This document shows positions 30,924 through 39,989 of a DNA stretch of 64,000 nucleotides, one piece after another (the stretch's first letter is position 1; each line of letters starts with the position of its first letter). The DNA lies in assembly GCF_008801475.1 (NCBI RefSeq), contig NZ_VZPP01000020.1, positions 1 to 64,000 of the forward strand, in the 5' to 3' direction. The notes beneath the pieces were generated by a model. It had not been told where the DNA came from and ran no database searches. It saw only the letters and a list, made by a program, of their open reading frames with translations. The translations under genes and the position numbers were made by a program. The stretch is from Pseudomonas moorei (GTDB lineage: Bacteria > Pseudomonadota > Gammaproteobacteria > Pseudomonadales > Pseudomonadaceae).

Positions 30924-31482
30924 GGCGAAAACGCCGGCGAGTCGGCGCAAGGGTCGCTTGCAGTTGCTGTTGATCCTGCTCGGGGTGATCGGTCCGATGA
31001 TCCTCGCCACCGGCATGTACAAACTGCAGTTCTGGGTGCCGGAGGGCCGCAGTTATCACGGCGAACTGATCGGCAACGGCCAGACCCGCGCCGACATCGG
31101 CGTGCAGGCGCAAGAGGACCGCTGGCAGATGCTGGTCACCGCGCCCAAGGATTGCGCGGTGGACTGCCAGCAACTGGTGTATCTGGCGCGGCAAATCCAG
31201 ATCGGCCTTGGTCGCGACGCCTCTCGTGCCAGCCACGCACTCGCCACCGCCCAACCCTTGACGTCCGAGTACGACGCCAAGCTGACTCGGGAATATCCAC
31301 AGCTGCAGCGCTATCCGCTGGATTTGAGCACCTTCAGCAAGGCCACAGGCGACAAGGCTGCTCCGCAACTGTGGATCATCGATCCACACGGCAATCTGGT
31401 GTTGCGCTACGACCCGTCGGTCAAGGGCAAGGACTTGCTCAACGACCTGCGCCAACTGCTGAAACTGTCGAACATCGGATAA
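30889..31482 (+). CDS. Conserved membrane-anchored protein of the cox locus (PA0111-like)
   Basis: This 197-residue protein has one N-terminal transmembrane helix (about 25-44) and a periplasmic domain. The domain has a CAVDC pair and a thioredoxin-like ending APQLWIIDPHGNLVLRYD, similar to the end of Sco proteins. ATG 30889 follows a perfect AAAGGAGAAACACC. It overlaps SURF1 by 35 bases. It probably aids oxidase assembly; the exact role is unknown. Confidence 0.75.
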   Translation: MGAAMNPPSMSEAKTPASRRKGRLQLLLILLGVIGPMILATGMYKLQFWVPEGRSYHGELIGNGQTRADIGVQAQEDRWQMLVTAPKDCAVDCQQLVYLARQIQIGLGRDASRASHALATAQPLTSEYDAKLTREYPQLQRYPLDLSTFSKATGDKAAPQLWIIDPHGNLVLRYDPSVKGKDLLNDLRQLLKLSNIG

Positions 31483-31492
31483 GGGCATCGAC

Positions 31493-32566
31493 ATGGCCAA
31501 ACCTGGATTTCGCCTCGCGCTGTTTGCCACTCTGCTGGCACTGATTGTGGTGTTGCTCGGCGCCTATACCCGCCTGACCCACGCCGGCCTCGGCTGCCCG
31601 GACTGGCCCGGCTGCTACGGCTTTATAAGCGTGCCAAAAAGCGAAGCCCAACTGGCCCATGCCGAATTGCATTTCCCTGACGCACCAGTAGAGGCCCACA
31701 AGGGCTGGAACGAAATGATCCACCGCTATTTTGCCGGCACCCTCGGTATGCTGATTTCGGTGTTGGCCGCACGTGCCTGGATCAATCGCCGGCATCCGGG
31801 ACAACCGCTGAAGCTGCCATTGTTCCTGCTGGCGGTGGTGTTTGGCCAAGCGGCGTTCGGCATGTGGACGGTGACGCTCAAACTCTGGCCGCAGGTGGTC
31901 ACCGGGCATTTGCTGGGCGGCTTTGCCACGCTGAGCCTGTTGTTTCTACTGACCTTGCGCCTGTCCGGCGTGCTGCCGGCGCTGACGGTGCCACGGCGCT
32001 TGCAGCACTGGGCGACGGCCGGGTTGCTGCTGGTGATCCTGCAAATCGCCCTCGGCGGCTGGGTCAGTTCCAACTACGCCGCCGTGGCCTGCATCGACTT
32101 CCCGACCTGCCACGGTCAATGGCTACCCCCCGCCGACTTCGCCAACGGCTTTCACCTGACCCAACACATCGGCCCGAATTACCTCGGCGGGCAACTGGAC
32201 AGCGATGCCCGCACCGCGATTCACCTGACGCATCGCATCGGCGCGTTGCTGGTCACCCTCGTGCTACTGGGTCTGGCGTGGCAACTGAAGGCGGTCGGCA
32301 TGACGCGCTTGGCCGGCCTCGTACTGATTGCCCTCGCCGCACAAATCAGCCTCGGTATCAGCAACGTGCTGTTTCATTTGCCGCTGCCAGTGGCCGTCGC
32401 GCACAACGCCGGGGGTGCTGCGCTGCTGCTGACGATGGTCTTGGTCAATTATCACGCCCGAACCAGCCTGGTTCGGGTCAAGCAGCCGACTCGCTGGCGC
32501 TTCAGTCCGCGTAAACAAACAGCCGGGCCCATAACAATAAAAGGAGAGATGCCATGGCGATTCTGA
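31493..32566 (+). CDS. ctaA: Heme A synthase (COX15/CtaA)
   Basis: This 357-residue, eight-helix protein oxidises heme O to heme A. Key pieces are the YTRLTHAGLGCPDWPGCYGF loop, the EMIHRYFAGTLG heme-ligand helix, WVSSNYAAVACIDFPTC with a conserved cysteine pair, and AIHLTHRIGALLVTL. It comes 10 bases after the previous gene and overlaps ctaB by 13 bases. Confidence 0.95.
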   Translation: MAKPGFRLALFATLLALIVVLLGAYTRLTHAGLGCPDWPGCYGFISVPKSEAQLAHAELHFPDAPVEAHKGWNEMIHRYFAGTLGMLISVLAARAWINRRHPGQPLKLPLFLLAVVFGQAAFGMWTVTLKLWPQVVTGHLLGGFATLSLLFLLTLRLSGVLPALTVPRRLQHWATAGLLLVILQIALGGWVSSNYAAVACIDFPTCHGQWLPPADFANGFHLTQHIGPNYLGGQLDSDARTAIHLTHRIGALLVTLVLLGLAWQLKAVGMTRLAGLVLIALAAQISLGISNVLFHLPLPVAVAHNAGGAALLLTMVLVNYHARTSLVRVKQPTRWRFSPRKQTAGPITIKGEMPWRF

Positions 32567-33453
32567 TCGGCGAACGTCCCAGTCAGGCGATCTGGCGTGA
32601 CTACCTGGAGCTGACCAAACCGAAAGTGGTGGTGCTGATGCTCATCACCTCGCTGGTGGGGATGTTCCTCGCGACCCGCGCCGGCGTGCCCTGGACCGTA
32701 TTGCTGTTCGGTAATCTGGGGATCGCCTTGTGCGCGGGCGGCGCGGCTGCGGTCAACCATGTGGTGGACCGGCGCATCGACGCGGTGATGGCCCGCACGC
32801 ATAAACGACCTCTGGCCGAAGGCCGGGTTTCACCGGCCGCCGCGCTGACCTTTGCCCTAGTGCTGGCGGTGCTCGGCCAGGCCTTGCTGCTGGCCTTCAC
32901 CAATCCGCTGACGGCCTGGCTGACCCTCGCCTCCTTGCTGGGCTATGCCGTGGTGTACACCGGTTTCCTCAAGCGCGCGACGCCGCAGAACATCGTCATT
33001 GGCGGACTGGCCGGCGCCGCTCCGCCCTTGCTCGGCTGGACTGCCGCCACAGGTCACGTCAGTGCCGAACCACTATTGCTGGTACTGATCATCTTCGCCT
33101 GGACCCCGCCACACTTCTGGGCCCTGGCCATTCACCGCAAAGAGGAATACGCCAAGGCCGATATTCCGATGCTGCCGGTGACCCACGGCGAGCATTACAC
33201 CAAGGTGCATATCCTGCTTTATACCGGCGCGCTGCTGGCCGTCAGCCTGATGCCGTACGTGATTCACATGAGTGGCCTGCTCTACCTGATTTGCGCCATC
33301 GGCCTGGGCGCCAGATTTCTGCAATGGTCGGTGGTGCTGTACCGTGGCACTCGGCCGCACGCGGCGATCAACACCTTCAAGTACTCTATTTACTACTTGT
33401 TCCTGCTGTTCATCGCCCTGCTCGTTGATCACTACTTATTGTTGAACCTATGA
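32554..33453 (+). CDS. ctaB: Protoheme IX farnesyltransferase (heme O synthase)
   Basis: This 299-residue UbiA-family prenyltransferase adds a farnesyl group to heme B to form heme O. Two Asp-rich motifs are present: NHVVDRRIDAVMARTHKRPLAEGR and WTPPHFWALAIHRKEEYAKADIPMLPV. ATG 32554 follows AAAAGGAGAGATGCC. Together with CtaA it provides heme A for CoxA. It is coupled to sco1 by ATGA. Confidence 0.96.
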   Translation: MAILIGERPSQAIWRDYLELTKPKVVVLMLITSLVGMFLATRAGVPWTVLLFGNLGIALCAGGAAAVNHVVDRRIDAVMARTHKRPLAEGRVSPAAALTFALVLAVLGQALLLAFTNPLTAWLTLASLLGYAVVYTGFLKRATPQNIVIGGLAGAAPPLLGWTAATGHVSAEPLLLVLIIFAWTPPHFWALAIHRKEEYAKADIPMLPVTHGEHYTKVHILLYTGALLAVSLMPYVIHMSGLLYLICAIGLGARFLQWSVVLYRGTRPHAAINTFKYSIYYLFLLFIALLVDHYLLLNL

Positions 33454-34085
33454 CTCGAACCCAGAAAACCGTCTTCATCCTCGTCGCCCTGATCGCACTG
33501 GTACTGGGCCTGACCATCAATAAAGTGCTGTCGGGCAAAGGCCAGGGCGACCCGACGGCGCTGATCGATGCGGGGATCATCCTGCTGCCGCAAAGCCGCA
33601 GCCTGCCGAGCGTGACGATGACTAACCAGGACGGTCAACCGGTCACGATCAACGAGTTGAAAGGCAAATGGAGCCTGCTGTTCTTTGGCTATACCTTCTG
33701 CCCGGACATCTGCCCGACCACCCTCGCCCAACTGCGCCAGATCAAAAGCGAACTGCCACCCGAGGCGGTGGCCAAGTTGCAAATCATACTGGTCAGCGTC
33801 GACCCGAATCGCGACACGCCCAAGCAGCTCAAGCAGTATCTGGGCTACTTCGATCCACAGTTCATCGGCCTGACCCCGGCATCGATCGAAGAACTGCAAA
33901 AAGTTGCCAATGCGGTGAGCATTCCGTTCATTCCGGCGGACACCAGCAAGCCCAACTACACCGTCGACCACAGCGGCAACCTGGCGGTGATCGGGCCGGA
34001 CGGGACACAGCGCGGTTTTATCCGGGCGCCGTTGAACAATGCGAAGCTGGTGGCGCAGTTGCCGGTGATGCTCAAACGTCAGTGA
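33450..34085 (+). CDS. SCO1/SenC family copper chaperone
   Basis: This 211-residue protein has one N-terminal transmembrane helix (7-26) and a thioredoxin-like domain with copper ligands Cys84 and Cys88 (FGYTFCPDICPTTL) and a later histidine in YTVDHSGNLAVIGPDG. It matures the CuA site of CoxB. It is the last gene of the oxidase locus, coupled to ctaB, and followed by a REPIN and a terminator. Confidence 0.94.
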   Translation: MTRTQKTVFILVALIALVLGLTINKVLSGKGQGDPTALIDAGIILLPQSRSLPSVTMTNQDGQPVTINELKGKWSLLFFGYTFCPDICPTTLAQLRQIKSELPPEAVAKLQIILVSVDPNRDTPKQLKQYLGYFDPQFIGLTPASIEELQKVANAVSIPFIPADTSKPNYTVDHSGNLAVIGPDGTQRGFIRAPLNNAKLVAQLPVMLKRQ

Positions 34086-34100
34086 AAACACCACGGAACC

Positions 34101-34186
34101 TGTAGGAGCGAGCTTGCTCGCGATAAGGCAATCAGCGCCAACACAAGTGTTGAATGTGAGTCAGCTATCGCGAGCAAGCTCCCACA
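34101..34186. repeat. REP doublet (REPIN)
   Basis: TGTAGGAGCGAGCTTGCTCG with CGATA faces TATCGCGAGCAAGCTCCCACA across a spacer of about 40 bases. Confidence 0.88.
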
Positions 34187-34205
34187 GAGTCCGTTTTTCA
34201 GGCAT

Positions 34206-34240
34206 AAAAAATGGGGCGCATTCAATGCGCCCCATTTTTT
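34206..34240. terminator. Bidirectional terminator between sco1 and metQ
   Basis: AAAAAATGGGGCGCA and TGCGCCCCATTTTTT form a 15-base perfect stem with a TTCAA loop. A-runs and T-runs flank it, so it serves both strands. Confidence 0.92.
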
Positions 34241-34254
34241 GTTAACACTTCAGA

Positions 34255-35028
34255 TCAGAACGCTGGCACCACCGCGCCTTTGTACTTCTCGAGAATGAAT
34301 GCTTTCACTTCCGGGCTGTGCAGTGCAGCAACCAGTTTCTTCATCGCATCGCTGTCCTTGTCGTCCGGGCGGGCAACGAGGATGTTCACGTATGGCGAGT
34401 CGCTGCCTTCGATGACCAGCGCATCCTTGGAGGGATCGAGCTTGGCCTCCAGCGCGTAGTTGGTGTTGATCAGGGCCAGGTCGACCTGAGTCAGCACGCG
34501 CGGGATGGTCGCGGCCTCCAGTTCACGGAATTTCAGGTCCTTGGTGTTCTCGGTGATGTCCTTGACGGTCGACAGGATGTTGTTCGAATCCTTCAACTTG
34601 ATCAGGCCCGCCTTCGCCAGCAACAGCAAGGCACGACCGCCGTTGGTGGCGTCATTCGGGATCACCACGTTCGCGCCGCCTGGCAGCTCTTCCAGTTTCT
34701 TGTACTTGCTGGAGTAAGCGCCCAGCGGCTCAAGGTGCACACCGGCTACCGAAACCAGGTTGGTGCCCTTGGCCTTGTTGAATTCATCGAGGTACGGCTG
34801 GTGCTGGAAGAAGTTGGCATCCAGGCGTTTTTCCGCAACCTGCACGTTCGGCTGGATGTAGTCGGTGAAGACCTTGACCTTAAGGTCCACGCCTTCTTTG
34901 GCCAGGGTCGGTTTAACGAATTCGAGGATTTCCGCGTGGGGAACCGGGGTTGCCGCGACCGTCAGGGTCTCGGCAGCGTGAGCGGAAAAGGCTGCAACGG
35001 CAGCGAATGCGACCAGTAGTTTTTTCAT
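34255..35028 (-). CDS. metQ: Methionine ABC transporter substrate-binding protein
   Basis: This 257-residue NlpA/MetQ-family binding protein captures D- or L-methionine in the periplasm. It has a signal peptide ending SAHA-AETL, then VAATPVPHAEILEFVKP, the KVFTDYIQPNVQVAEKRLDANFFQHQPYL block and VVIPNDATNGGRALLLL. There is no lipobox cysteine, unlike E. coli MetQ, so it should be soluble in the periplasm. It is the last gene of metNIQ, 73 bases after metI. Confidence 0.93.
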   Translation of the reverse strand: MKKLLVAFAAVAAFSAHAAETLTVAATPVPHAEILEFVKPTLAKEGVDLKVKVFTDYIQPNVQVAEKRLDANFFQHQPYLDEFNKAKGTNLVSVAGVHLEPLGAYSSKYKKLEELPGGANVVIPNDATNGGRALLLLAKAGLIKLKDSNNILSTVKDITENTKDLKFRELEAATIPRVLTQVDLALINTNYALEAKLDPSKDALVIEGSDSPYVNILVARPDDKDSDAMKKLVAALHSPEVKAFILEKYKGAVVPAF

Positions 35029-35101
35029 TCAGCTAACTCCTTGTGAGTACTCGCTTGCGACGCCTGAACCAGCGCCTGCCAGCAAATGGCCGGCTCATTG
35101 A

Positions 35102-35776
35102 TCATTTACGAGAAAAGTGGACAACCAGCTTGTCGCCGACGGTCTGCAGTACCTGAACCAGTACCAGCAGCAAGATCACGGTGACTATCATCACGTCAGT
35201 CTGAAAACGCTGGTAACCGAAACGAATCGCCAGGTCACCCAGCCCGCCCGCGCCGACCACACCCGCCATCGCCGTGTAGGACACCAGTGTAATGGCTGTC
35301 ACCGTAATCGCCGCGAAGATGCCCGGACGGGCTTCAGGCAGCAACGCATTGGTGATGATCTGCCGCGTCGTCGCACCCATGGACTGGGTCGCTTCGATGA
35401 TGCCGCGATCGACTTCACGCAACGCGGTTTCCACCAGACGGGCAAAGAACGGCGTGGCGCCCACCACCAGTGGCGGAATCGCACCGGCGACACCGAGGGA
35501 CGTTCCGGTGATCAACACGGTGAATGGAATCATCACGATCAGCAAAATGATGAACGGCAGCGAACGCAGGATGTTCACCACCAGCGACAACATCGCGTAG
35601 ATGCCTTTGGCTTCCAGCAACTGACGCGGACTGCAGAGGAACAGCAACACACCCAATGGCAGACCCAGGAGCACGGTGAACAACAGCGAACCACCGAGCA
35701 TCAGCAAGGTGTCGCCCGTGGCCAGCCAGATTTCGAACCAGTCGATATTGGCGAAGAAACTTGTCAGGGCTTCCAT
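35102..35776 (-). CDS. metI: Methionine ABC transporter permease
   Basis: This 224-residue permease has five or so transmembrane helices. The EAA-loop region FFARLVETALREVDRGIIEATQSMGAT contacts MetN. The start overlaps the metN stop by one base (TAATG). Length is normal for MetI. Confidence 0.95.
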   Translation of the reverse strand: MEALTSFFANIDWFEIWLATGDTLLMLGGSLLFTVLLGLPLGVLLFLCSPRQLLEAKGIYAMLSLVVNILRSLPFIILLIVMIPFTVLITGTSLGVAGAIPPLVVGATPFFARLVETALREVDRGIIEATQSMGATTRQIITNALLPEARPGIFAAITVTAITLVSYTAMAGVVGAGGLGDLAIRFGYQRFQTDVMIVTVILLLVLVQVLQTVGDKLVVHFSRK

Positions 35777-36783
35777 TAACGCAGCACCTCCATGTGGACG
35801 TCGGCAGCGGTGAAGCGGGCGAAGGCCGCTTCCATGTCACCACCGGTCACAGCCAGGGTCAGTTGCCCGTAAGGAATGTCTTTGATGCGATCGATACGAC
35901 CGGCCAGGATGCTGTAGTCCACGCCCGTTTCGCGAGCAACGGTACCCAGCAGTGGCGCGTAGGTCGCTTCGCCCTGGAACGTCAGACGCACGATGCGGCC
36001 CGGCACATGAGCGAAGTCGTCACGCTGTTCGCTTTCGTCGATTTGTTCATCTTCTTGCACGAAACGCTTGGTGGTCGGGTGCTTCGGGTGCAGGAACACC
36101 TCGGCCACGGAGCCTTGCTCGACGATCACACCAGCGTCCATCACCGCCACCTGGTCGCAGACACGACGGATCACATCCATCTCGTGGGTAATCAGCACGA
36201 TGGTCAGCTTCAGCTCACGATTGATCTCGGCCAGCAATTGCAGGACCGAGGCCGTGGTCTGTGGGTCCAGGGCGCTGGTGGCTTCGTCACACAGCAGGAT
36301 TTTCGGCTTGGTCGCCAGGGCGCGGGCAATGCCGACACGCTGCTTTTGACCACCAGACAATTGCGCCGGGTATTTTTTGGCGTGGTCGGACAAACCGACC
36401 CGGGCCAGCAATTCGGCCACACGTTGATCGATGTCAGCACGCGACAGTTCGCCGGCCAGGGTCAGTGGCAGCGCGACGTTGTCGGCAACGGTCTTGGAGG
36501 CCAGCAGATTGAAGTGCTGGAAAATCATCCCGACTTGCTGGCGGAAACGGCGCAAACCATTGGCATCGAGCGCGGTAACTTCTTCGCCGTCGACAATGAT
36601 CTTGCCGCCGCTGGAGTTTTCCAGGCGATTGATCAGGCGCAACAGGGTACTTTTTCCCGCACCGGAATGGCCGATCAGGCCAAAGACCTGACCGTTCTCA
36701 ATCGTCAGACTGGTCGGATGCAGGGCGGGAATTTCCTTACCGGCGACGCGGTAGGTTTTATGGACGTTTTGGAACTCGATCAC
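35776..36783 (-). CDS. metN: Methionine ABC transporter ATP-binding protein
   Basis: This 335-residue ATPase has Walker A GHSGAGKS (38-45), signature LSGGQKQRVGIARAL, Walker B ILLCDEATSALDP, and a C-terminal NIL domain (about 265-335), which in MetN binds methionine and inhibits transport. It is first gene of metNIQ. No riboswitch is evident upstream. Confidence 0.96.
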   Translation of the reverse strand: MIEFQNVHKTYRVAGKEIPALHPTSLTIENGQVFGLIGHSGAGKSTLLRLINRLENSSGGKIIVDGEEVTALDANGLRRFRQQVGMIFQHFNLLASKTVADNVALPLTLAGELSRADIDQRVAELLARVGLSDHAKKYPAQLSGGQKQRVGIARALATKPKILLCDEATSALDPQTTASVLQLLAEINRELKLTIVLITHEMDVIRRVCDQVAVMDAGVIVEQGSVAEVFLHPKHPTTKRFVQEDEQIDESEQRDDFAHVPGRIVRLTFQGEATYAPLLGTVARETGVDYSILAGRIDRIKDIPYGQLTLAVTGGDMEAAFARFTAADVHMEVLR

Positions 36784-36992
36784 GTAGCGAACCTTGTGGG
36801 GCGCGTTAGAAAAGGATCAGCGGTTAGCCGGGCGCGCATTTTAGCCTGTCCGTATAGAGGTTCTTAGCATTTATTTCGCATTCAACCAGCCATTTGGCAA
36901 TAACGCGATCAAAGGTCAGATAAAAGGAACGGCTAAAAACGTCATCAGTCATTAGTTAGGCCACTCGAAAACAGCCCGAGGAGTTATGCCTG

Positions 36993-39131
36993 ATGAGTAC
37001 CAAGAAGCCTGCCGCCAACAAGAGCGCACTGGCCGGGACCGATACCCTGGACCGCAGCAATACCAACGCCAAACTCGATAGCCTGGAAAAATTCCGCTCC
37101 GACGCCACCGGCCAGGCCTTGCGCACCAATCAGGGTGTGAAGGTGGCGGACAATCAGAACAGCCTGAAGGCCGGGGCTCGCGGGCCTTCGCTGCTGGAAG
37201 ATTTCATCATGCGTGAAAAAATCACGCACTTTGACCATGAACGCATTCCCGAGCGCATCGTCCACGCTCGGGGCACGGGTGCCCATGGCTACTTTCAGTC
37301 CTACGAGAACCATAGCGTGCTGACCAAGGCGGGTTTCCTGCAGGACCCAAGCCAAAAGACGCCGGTATTCGTTCGCTTTTCCACCGTGCAAGGCCCTCGT
37401 GGCTCGGGCGATACGGTGCGGGACGTACGAGGCTTCGCGGTGAAGTTTTTCACCGACGAAGGCAACTTCGATCTGGTGGGCAACAACATGCCGGTGTTTT
37501 TCATTCAGGACGCCATCAAGTTTCCTGACTTCGTGCATGCAGTGAAGCCTGAACCGCATAACGAGATTCCCACCGGCGGCTCAGCCCACGATACGTTCTG
37601 GGACTTTGTCTCGTTGCAACCGGAATCGGCACACATGGTGATCTGGGCCATGTCCGACCGGGCGATTCCGAAAAGCCTGCGCAGCATGCAGGGTTTCGGT
37701 GTGCACACCTTCCGCCTGATCAATGCTGAAGGAAAATCACGCTTCGTCAAATTCCACTGGCGCCCTACGGCCGGGACTTGTTCGCTGGTGTGGGATGAAG
37801 CGCAGAAACTGGCGGGCAAAGACACCGACTACCATCGTCGCGACCTCTGGGAATCCATCGAGATGGGGGATTACCCGGAATGGGAGCTCGGTGTACAGGT
37901 CATCGAGGAAGAAAACGAACACGCTTTTGACTTCGACATTCTCGACCCCACCAAGCTGATTCCGGAAGAACTGGTGCCCATCACACCACTGGGCAAATTG
38001 GTGCTCAACCGCAACCCGGACAACTTCTTTGCCGAAACCGAGCAAGTTGCTTTCTGTCCGGGCCACATTGTGCCGGGAATCGATTTCTCCAACGATCCGC
38101 TGCTGCAAGGCCGGCTATTTTCCTACACCGACACGCAAATAAGCCGACTCGGCGGACCGAATTTTCACGAGATCCCTATCAACCGTCCGGTCTCTGCGTT
38201 CCACAACGGCCAGCGGGATGCGTTACACCGCACGACGATTGATAAGGGCCGCGCATCCTACGAACCAAACTCAATCGATGGCGGCTGGCCGAAAGAAACA
38301 CCACCTGCCGCGCAGGACGGTGGCTTCGAGACGTATCCCGAACGCATCGACGCCAACAAGATCCGTCAGCGCAGCGAGTCGTTCAGCGACCATTTCTCTC
38401 AGGCACGGCTGTTTTTCCACAGCATGAGCAAGCATGAGCAGGAGCACATCATTTCGGCGTACAGCTTCGAGCTGGGCAAGGTTGAACGGGAGTTCATCCG
38501 CGCACGGCAAGTGAACGAGATCCTCGCCAACATCGACCTGGATCTGGCCAAGCGTGTGGCGCAGAACCTCGGCTTGCCGGCACCCAAGGCCGGAACGGTC
38601 GATGTGCCGAAAATATCCCTTGAGCGTTCGCCGGCCCTGAGCCAGGCCAATCTGCTACCGGGCAATATCAAGACGCGAAAAGTCGCCATCCTTGCAGCCA
38701 ACGGTGTCGATGGCTCAGCGATTGATGCCATGAAGAAAGCGCTGGAAGCCGAAGGCGCGCACGCCAAACTGCTTGGCCCGACTTCCGCCCCCGTGACGAC
38801 CGCCGATGGCAAGACATTAACGGTGGATGCGTCCATGGAAGGCTTGCCTTCAGTGGCCTTCGACGCCGTGTTCGTGCCCGGAGGCGCCGCATCGATCAAG
38901 GCCTTGAGCACGGACGGCGTCGCCCTGCATTACGTGCTCGAAGCCTACAAACACTTGAAAGCGATCGCGCTGCATGGCGAGGCGAAGCAATTGCTGGATG
39001 TGTTGAAACTGGAGGCGGATGCGGGGTTGATCGTCGGTGCGGATGCCAAGCTGATCAAGCCGTTTTTTGCGGCCATCGGGCAGCATCGGGTGTGGGACAG
39101 GGAGCCGAAGGCCAAGGCTGTTCCGGCCTGA
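36993..39131 (+). CDS. katE: Monofunctional large-subunit catalase (HPII type)
   Basis: This 712-residue clade 2 heme catalase removes hydrogen peroxide. The distal His91 (RIVHARGTGAHGYF), RFSTVQGPRGSGDTVRDVRGFAVKF and the proximal heme-ligand region RLFSYTDTQISRLGGPNF are present. The C-terminal 140 residues form a DJ-1/PfpI-like flavodoxin domain (KVAILAANGVDGSAIDAMK, VFVPGGAASIKAL), typical of HPII. ATG 36993 follows CGAGGAG. It is a single gene; a REPIN lies downstream. RpoS control is usual but is not shown here. Confidence 0.95.
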   Translation: MSTKKPAANKSALAGTDTLDRSNTNAKLDSLEKFRSDATGQALRTNQGVKVADNQNSLKAGARGPSLLEDFIMREKITHFDHERIPERIVHARGTGAHGYFQSYENHSVLTKAGFLQDPSQKTPVFVRFSTVQGPRGSGDTVRDVRGFAVKFFTDEGNFDLVGNNMPVFFIQDAIKFPDFVHAVKPEPHNEIPTGGSAHDTFWDFVSLQPESAHMVIWAMSDRAIPKSLRSMQGFGVHTFRLINAEGKSRFVKFHWRPTAGTCSLVWDEAQKLAGKDTDYHRRDLWESIEMGDYPEWELGVQVIEEENEHAFDFDILDPTKLIPEELVPITPLGKLVLNRNPDNFFAETEQVAFCPGHIVPGIDFSNDPLLQGRLFSYTDTQISRLGGPNFHEIPINRPVSAFHNGQRDALHRTTIDKGRASYEPNSIDGGWPKETPPAAQDGGFETYPERIDANKIRQRSESFSDHFSQARLFFHSMSKHEQEHIISAYSFELGKVEREFIRARQVNEILANIDLDLAKRVAQNLGLPAPKAGTVDVPKISLERSPALSQANLLPGNIKTRKVAILAANGVDGSAIDAMKKALEAEGAHAKLLGPTSAPVTTADGKTLTVDASMEGLPSVAFDAVFVPGGAASIKALSTDGVALHYVLEAYKHLKAIALHGEAKQLLDVLKLEADAGLIVGADAKLIKPFFAAIGQHRVWDREPKAKAVPA

Positions 39132-39156
39132 AAGTTTTTAGCGATTGAAAGGCCGC

Positions 39157-39229
39157 CATCGCGAGCAAGCTCCCACAGTTGATTTGCAGTGAACACAAAT
39201 CGAACGTGGGAGCGAGCCTGCTCGCGATG
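39157..39229. repeat. REP doublet (REPIN) after katE
   Basis: CATCGCGAGCAAGCTCCCACAG faces GTGGGAGCGAGCCTGCTCGCGATG across a short spacer. Confidence 0.88.
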
Positions 39230-39232
39230 CTT

Positions 39233-39952
39233 TTAAGGTTTTTTGCGAGGGCTGAGCACCATCTGCGCCGGAACACTGCGCAGGATCTGTCGCTCAGGCT
39301 TCAGGTCAAACTCCGGATCGAGCTTCTTCACCCGCTTGCTCAGCAAATTAGCCAACCACGGATAATCTTCAGTGCGCGGAGCCTGAATGCTCACATCGCA
39401 CTGAAAATTCACCACATCGGCGGCGATCGCGTCCAGTTGTCGGCGCAATTTGCCCATATCGTTGATATTCAGCGCAACCGTGGTGCTTTCAGCCGTCGGG
39501 TCGATAACCTTGGCTTTTGGCTGGGCTTCGGCCGCCTTGAGAGCAGCTTCAGCCTTTTCCAGTTCAGCCTTGCGCGCTTGGGCGATGGCACCATTGACCC
39601 CACCGGTCAGCGCCGGCGCCTTGGGCATCAGCGCGCGGGCGCGACTCAGGGCGGTGGCTGCGGCGTTGACATCGCCTTTTTGCAGCACGATCTGACTGCG
39701 CATCAAGTAGGCTTCGGCCAGTTGACGCTGGTATTGCTCAAGGGATTGATCGTTGGGCGATTCGGCTTGCAAGGCAGCCAGTTGATCTTCCGCCGTGGCC
39801 AGTTCGCTGCTGGCCAGACTTTGCTCAAGCTGTGCAATGGCCGCGGCCCGCGCATCGGGGGCTTCGGTGGCCGCCGGTGGCGTGCTTTGGCAAGCGCCCA
39901 GCAGCACAGAAAATGCGACAAGGAGCAGATAACGGGAGGCGAACGACTTCAT
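39233..39952 (-). CDS. Conserved lipoprotein (PA5502-like)
   Basis: This 239-residue lipoprotein has lipobox LLGAC (Cys21). The central part is helical, alanine-rich and TPR-like (IAQLEQSLASSELATAEDQLAALQ, then YLMRSQIVLQKGDVNAAATALSRA), followed by a charged coiled stretch. The C-terminal part contains DYPWLANLLSKRVKKLDPEF. It lies downstream of the znuB gene on the same strand. Function is unknown. Confidence 0.75.
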   Translation of the reverse strand: MKSFASRYLLLVAFSVLLGACQSTPPAATEAPDARAAAIAQLEQSLASSELATAEDQLAALQAESPNDQSLEQYQRQLAEAYLMRSQIVLQKGDVNAAATALSRARALMPKAPALTGGVNGAIAQARKAELEKAEAALKAAEAQPKAKVIDPTAESTTVALNINDMGKLRRQLDAIAADVVNFQCDVSIQAPRTEDYPWLANLLSKRVKKLDPEFDLKPERQILRSVPAQMVLSPRKKP

Positions 39953-39989
39953 TCCTGCGACTCTCTATTTGCGCAAAAAACGAGCAAGT

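Noticed and set aside
35761..36867. Plus-strand reading of 368 codons opposite metN
   Set aside because: Shadow of metN; no motif and biased composition.
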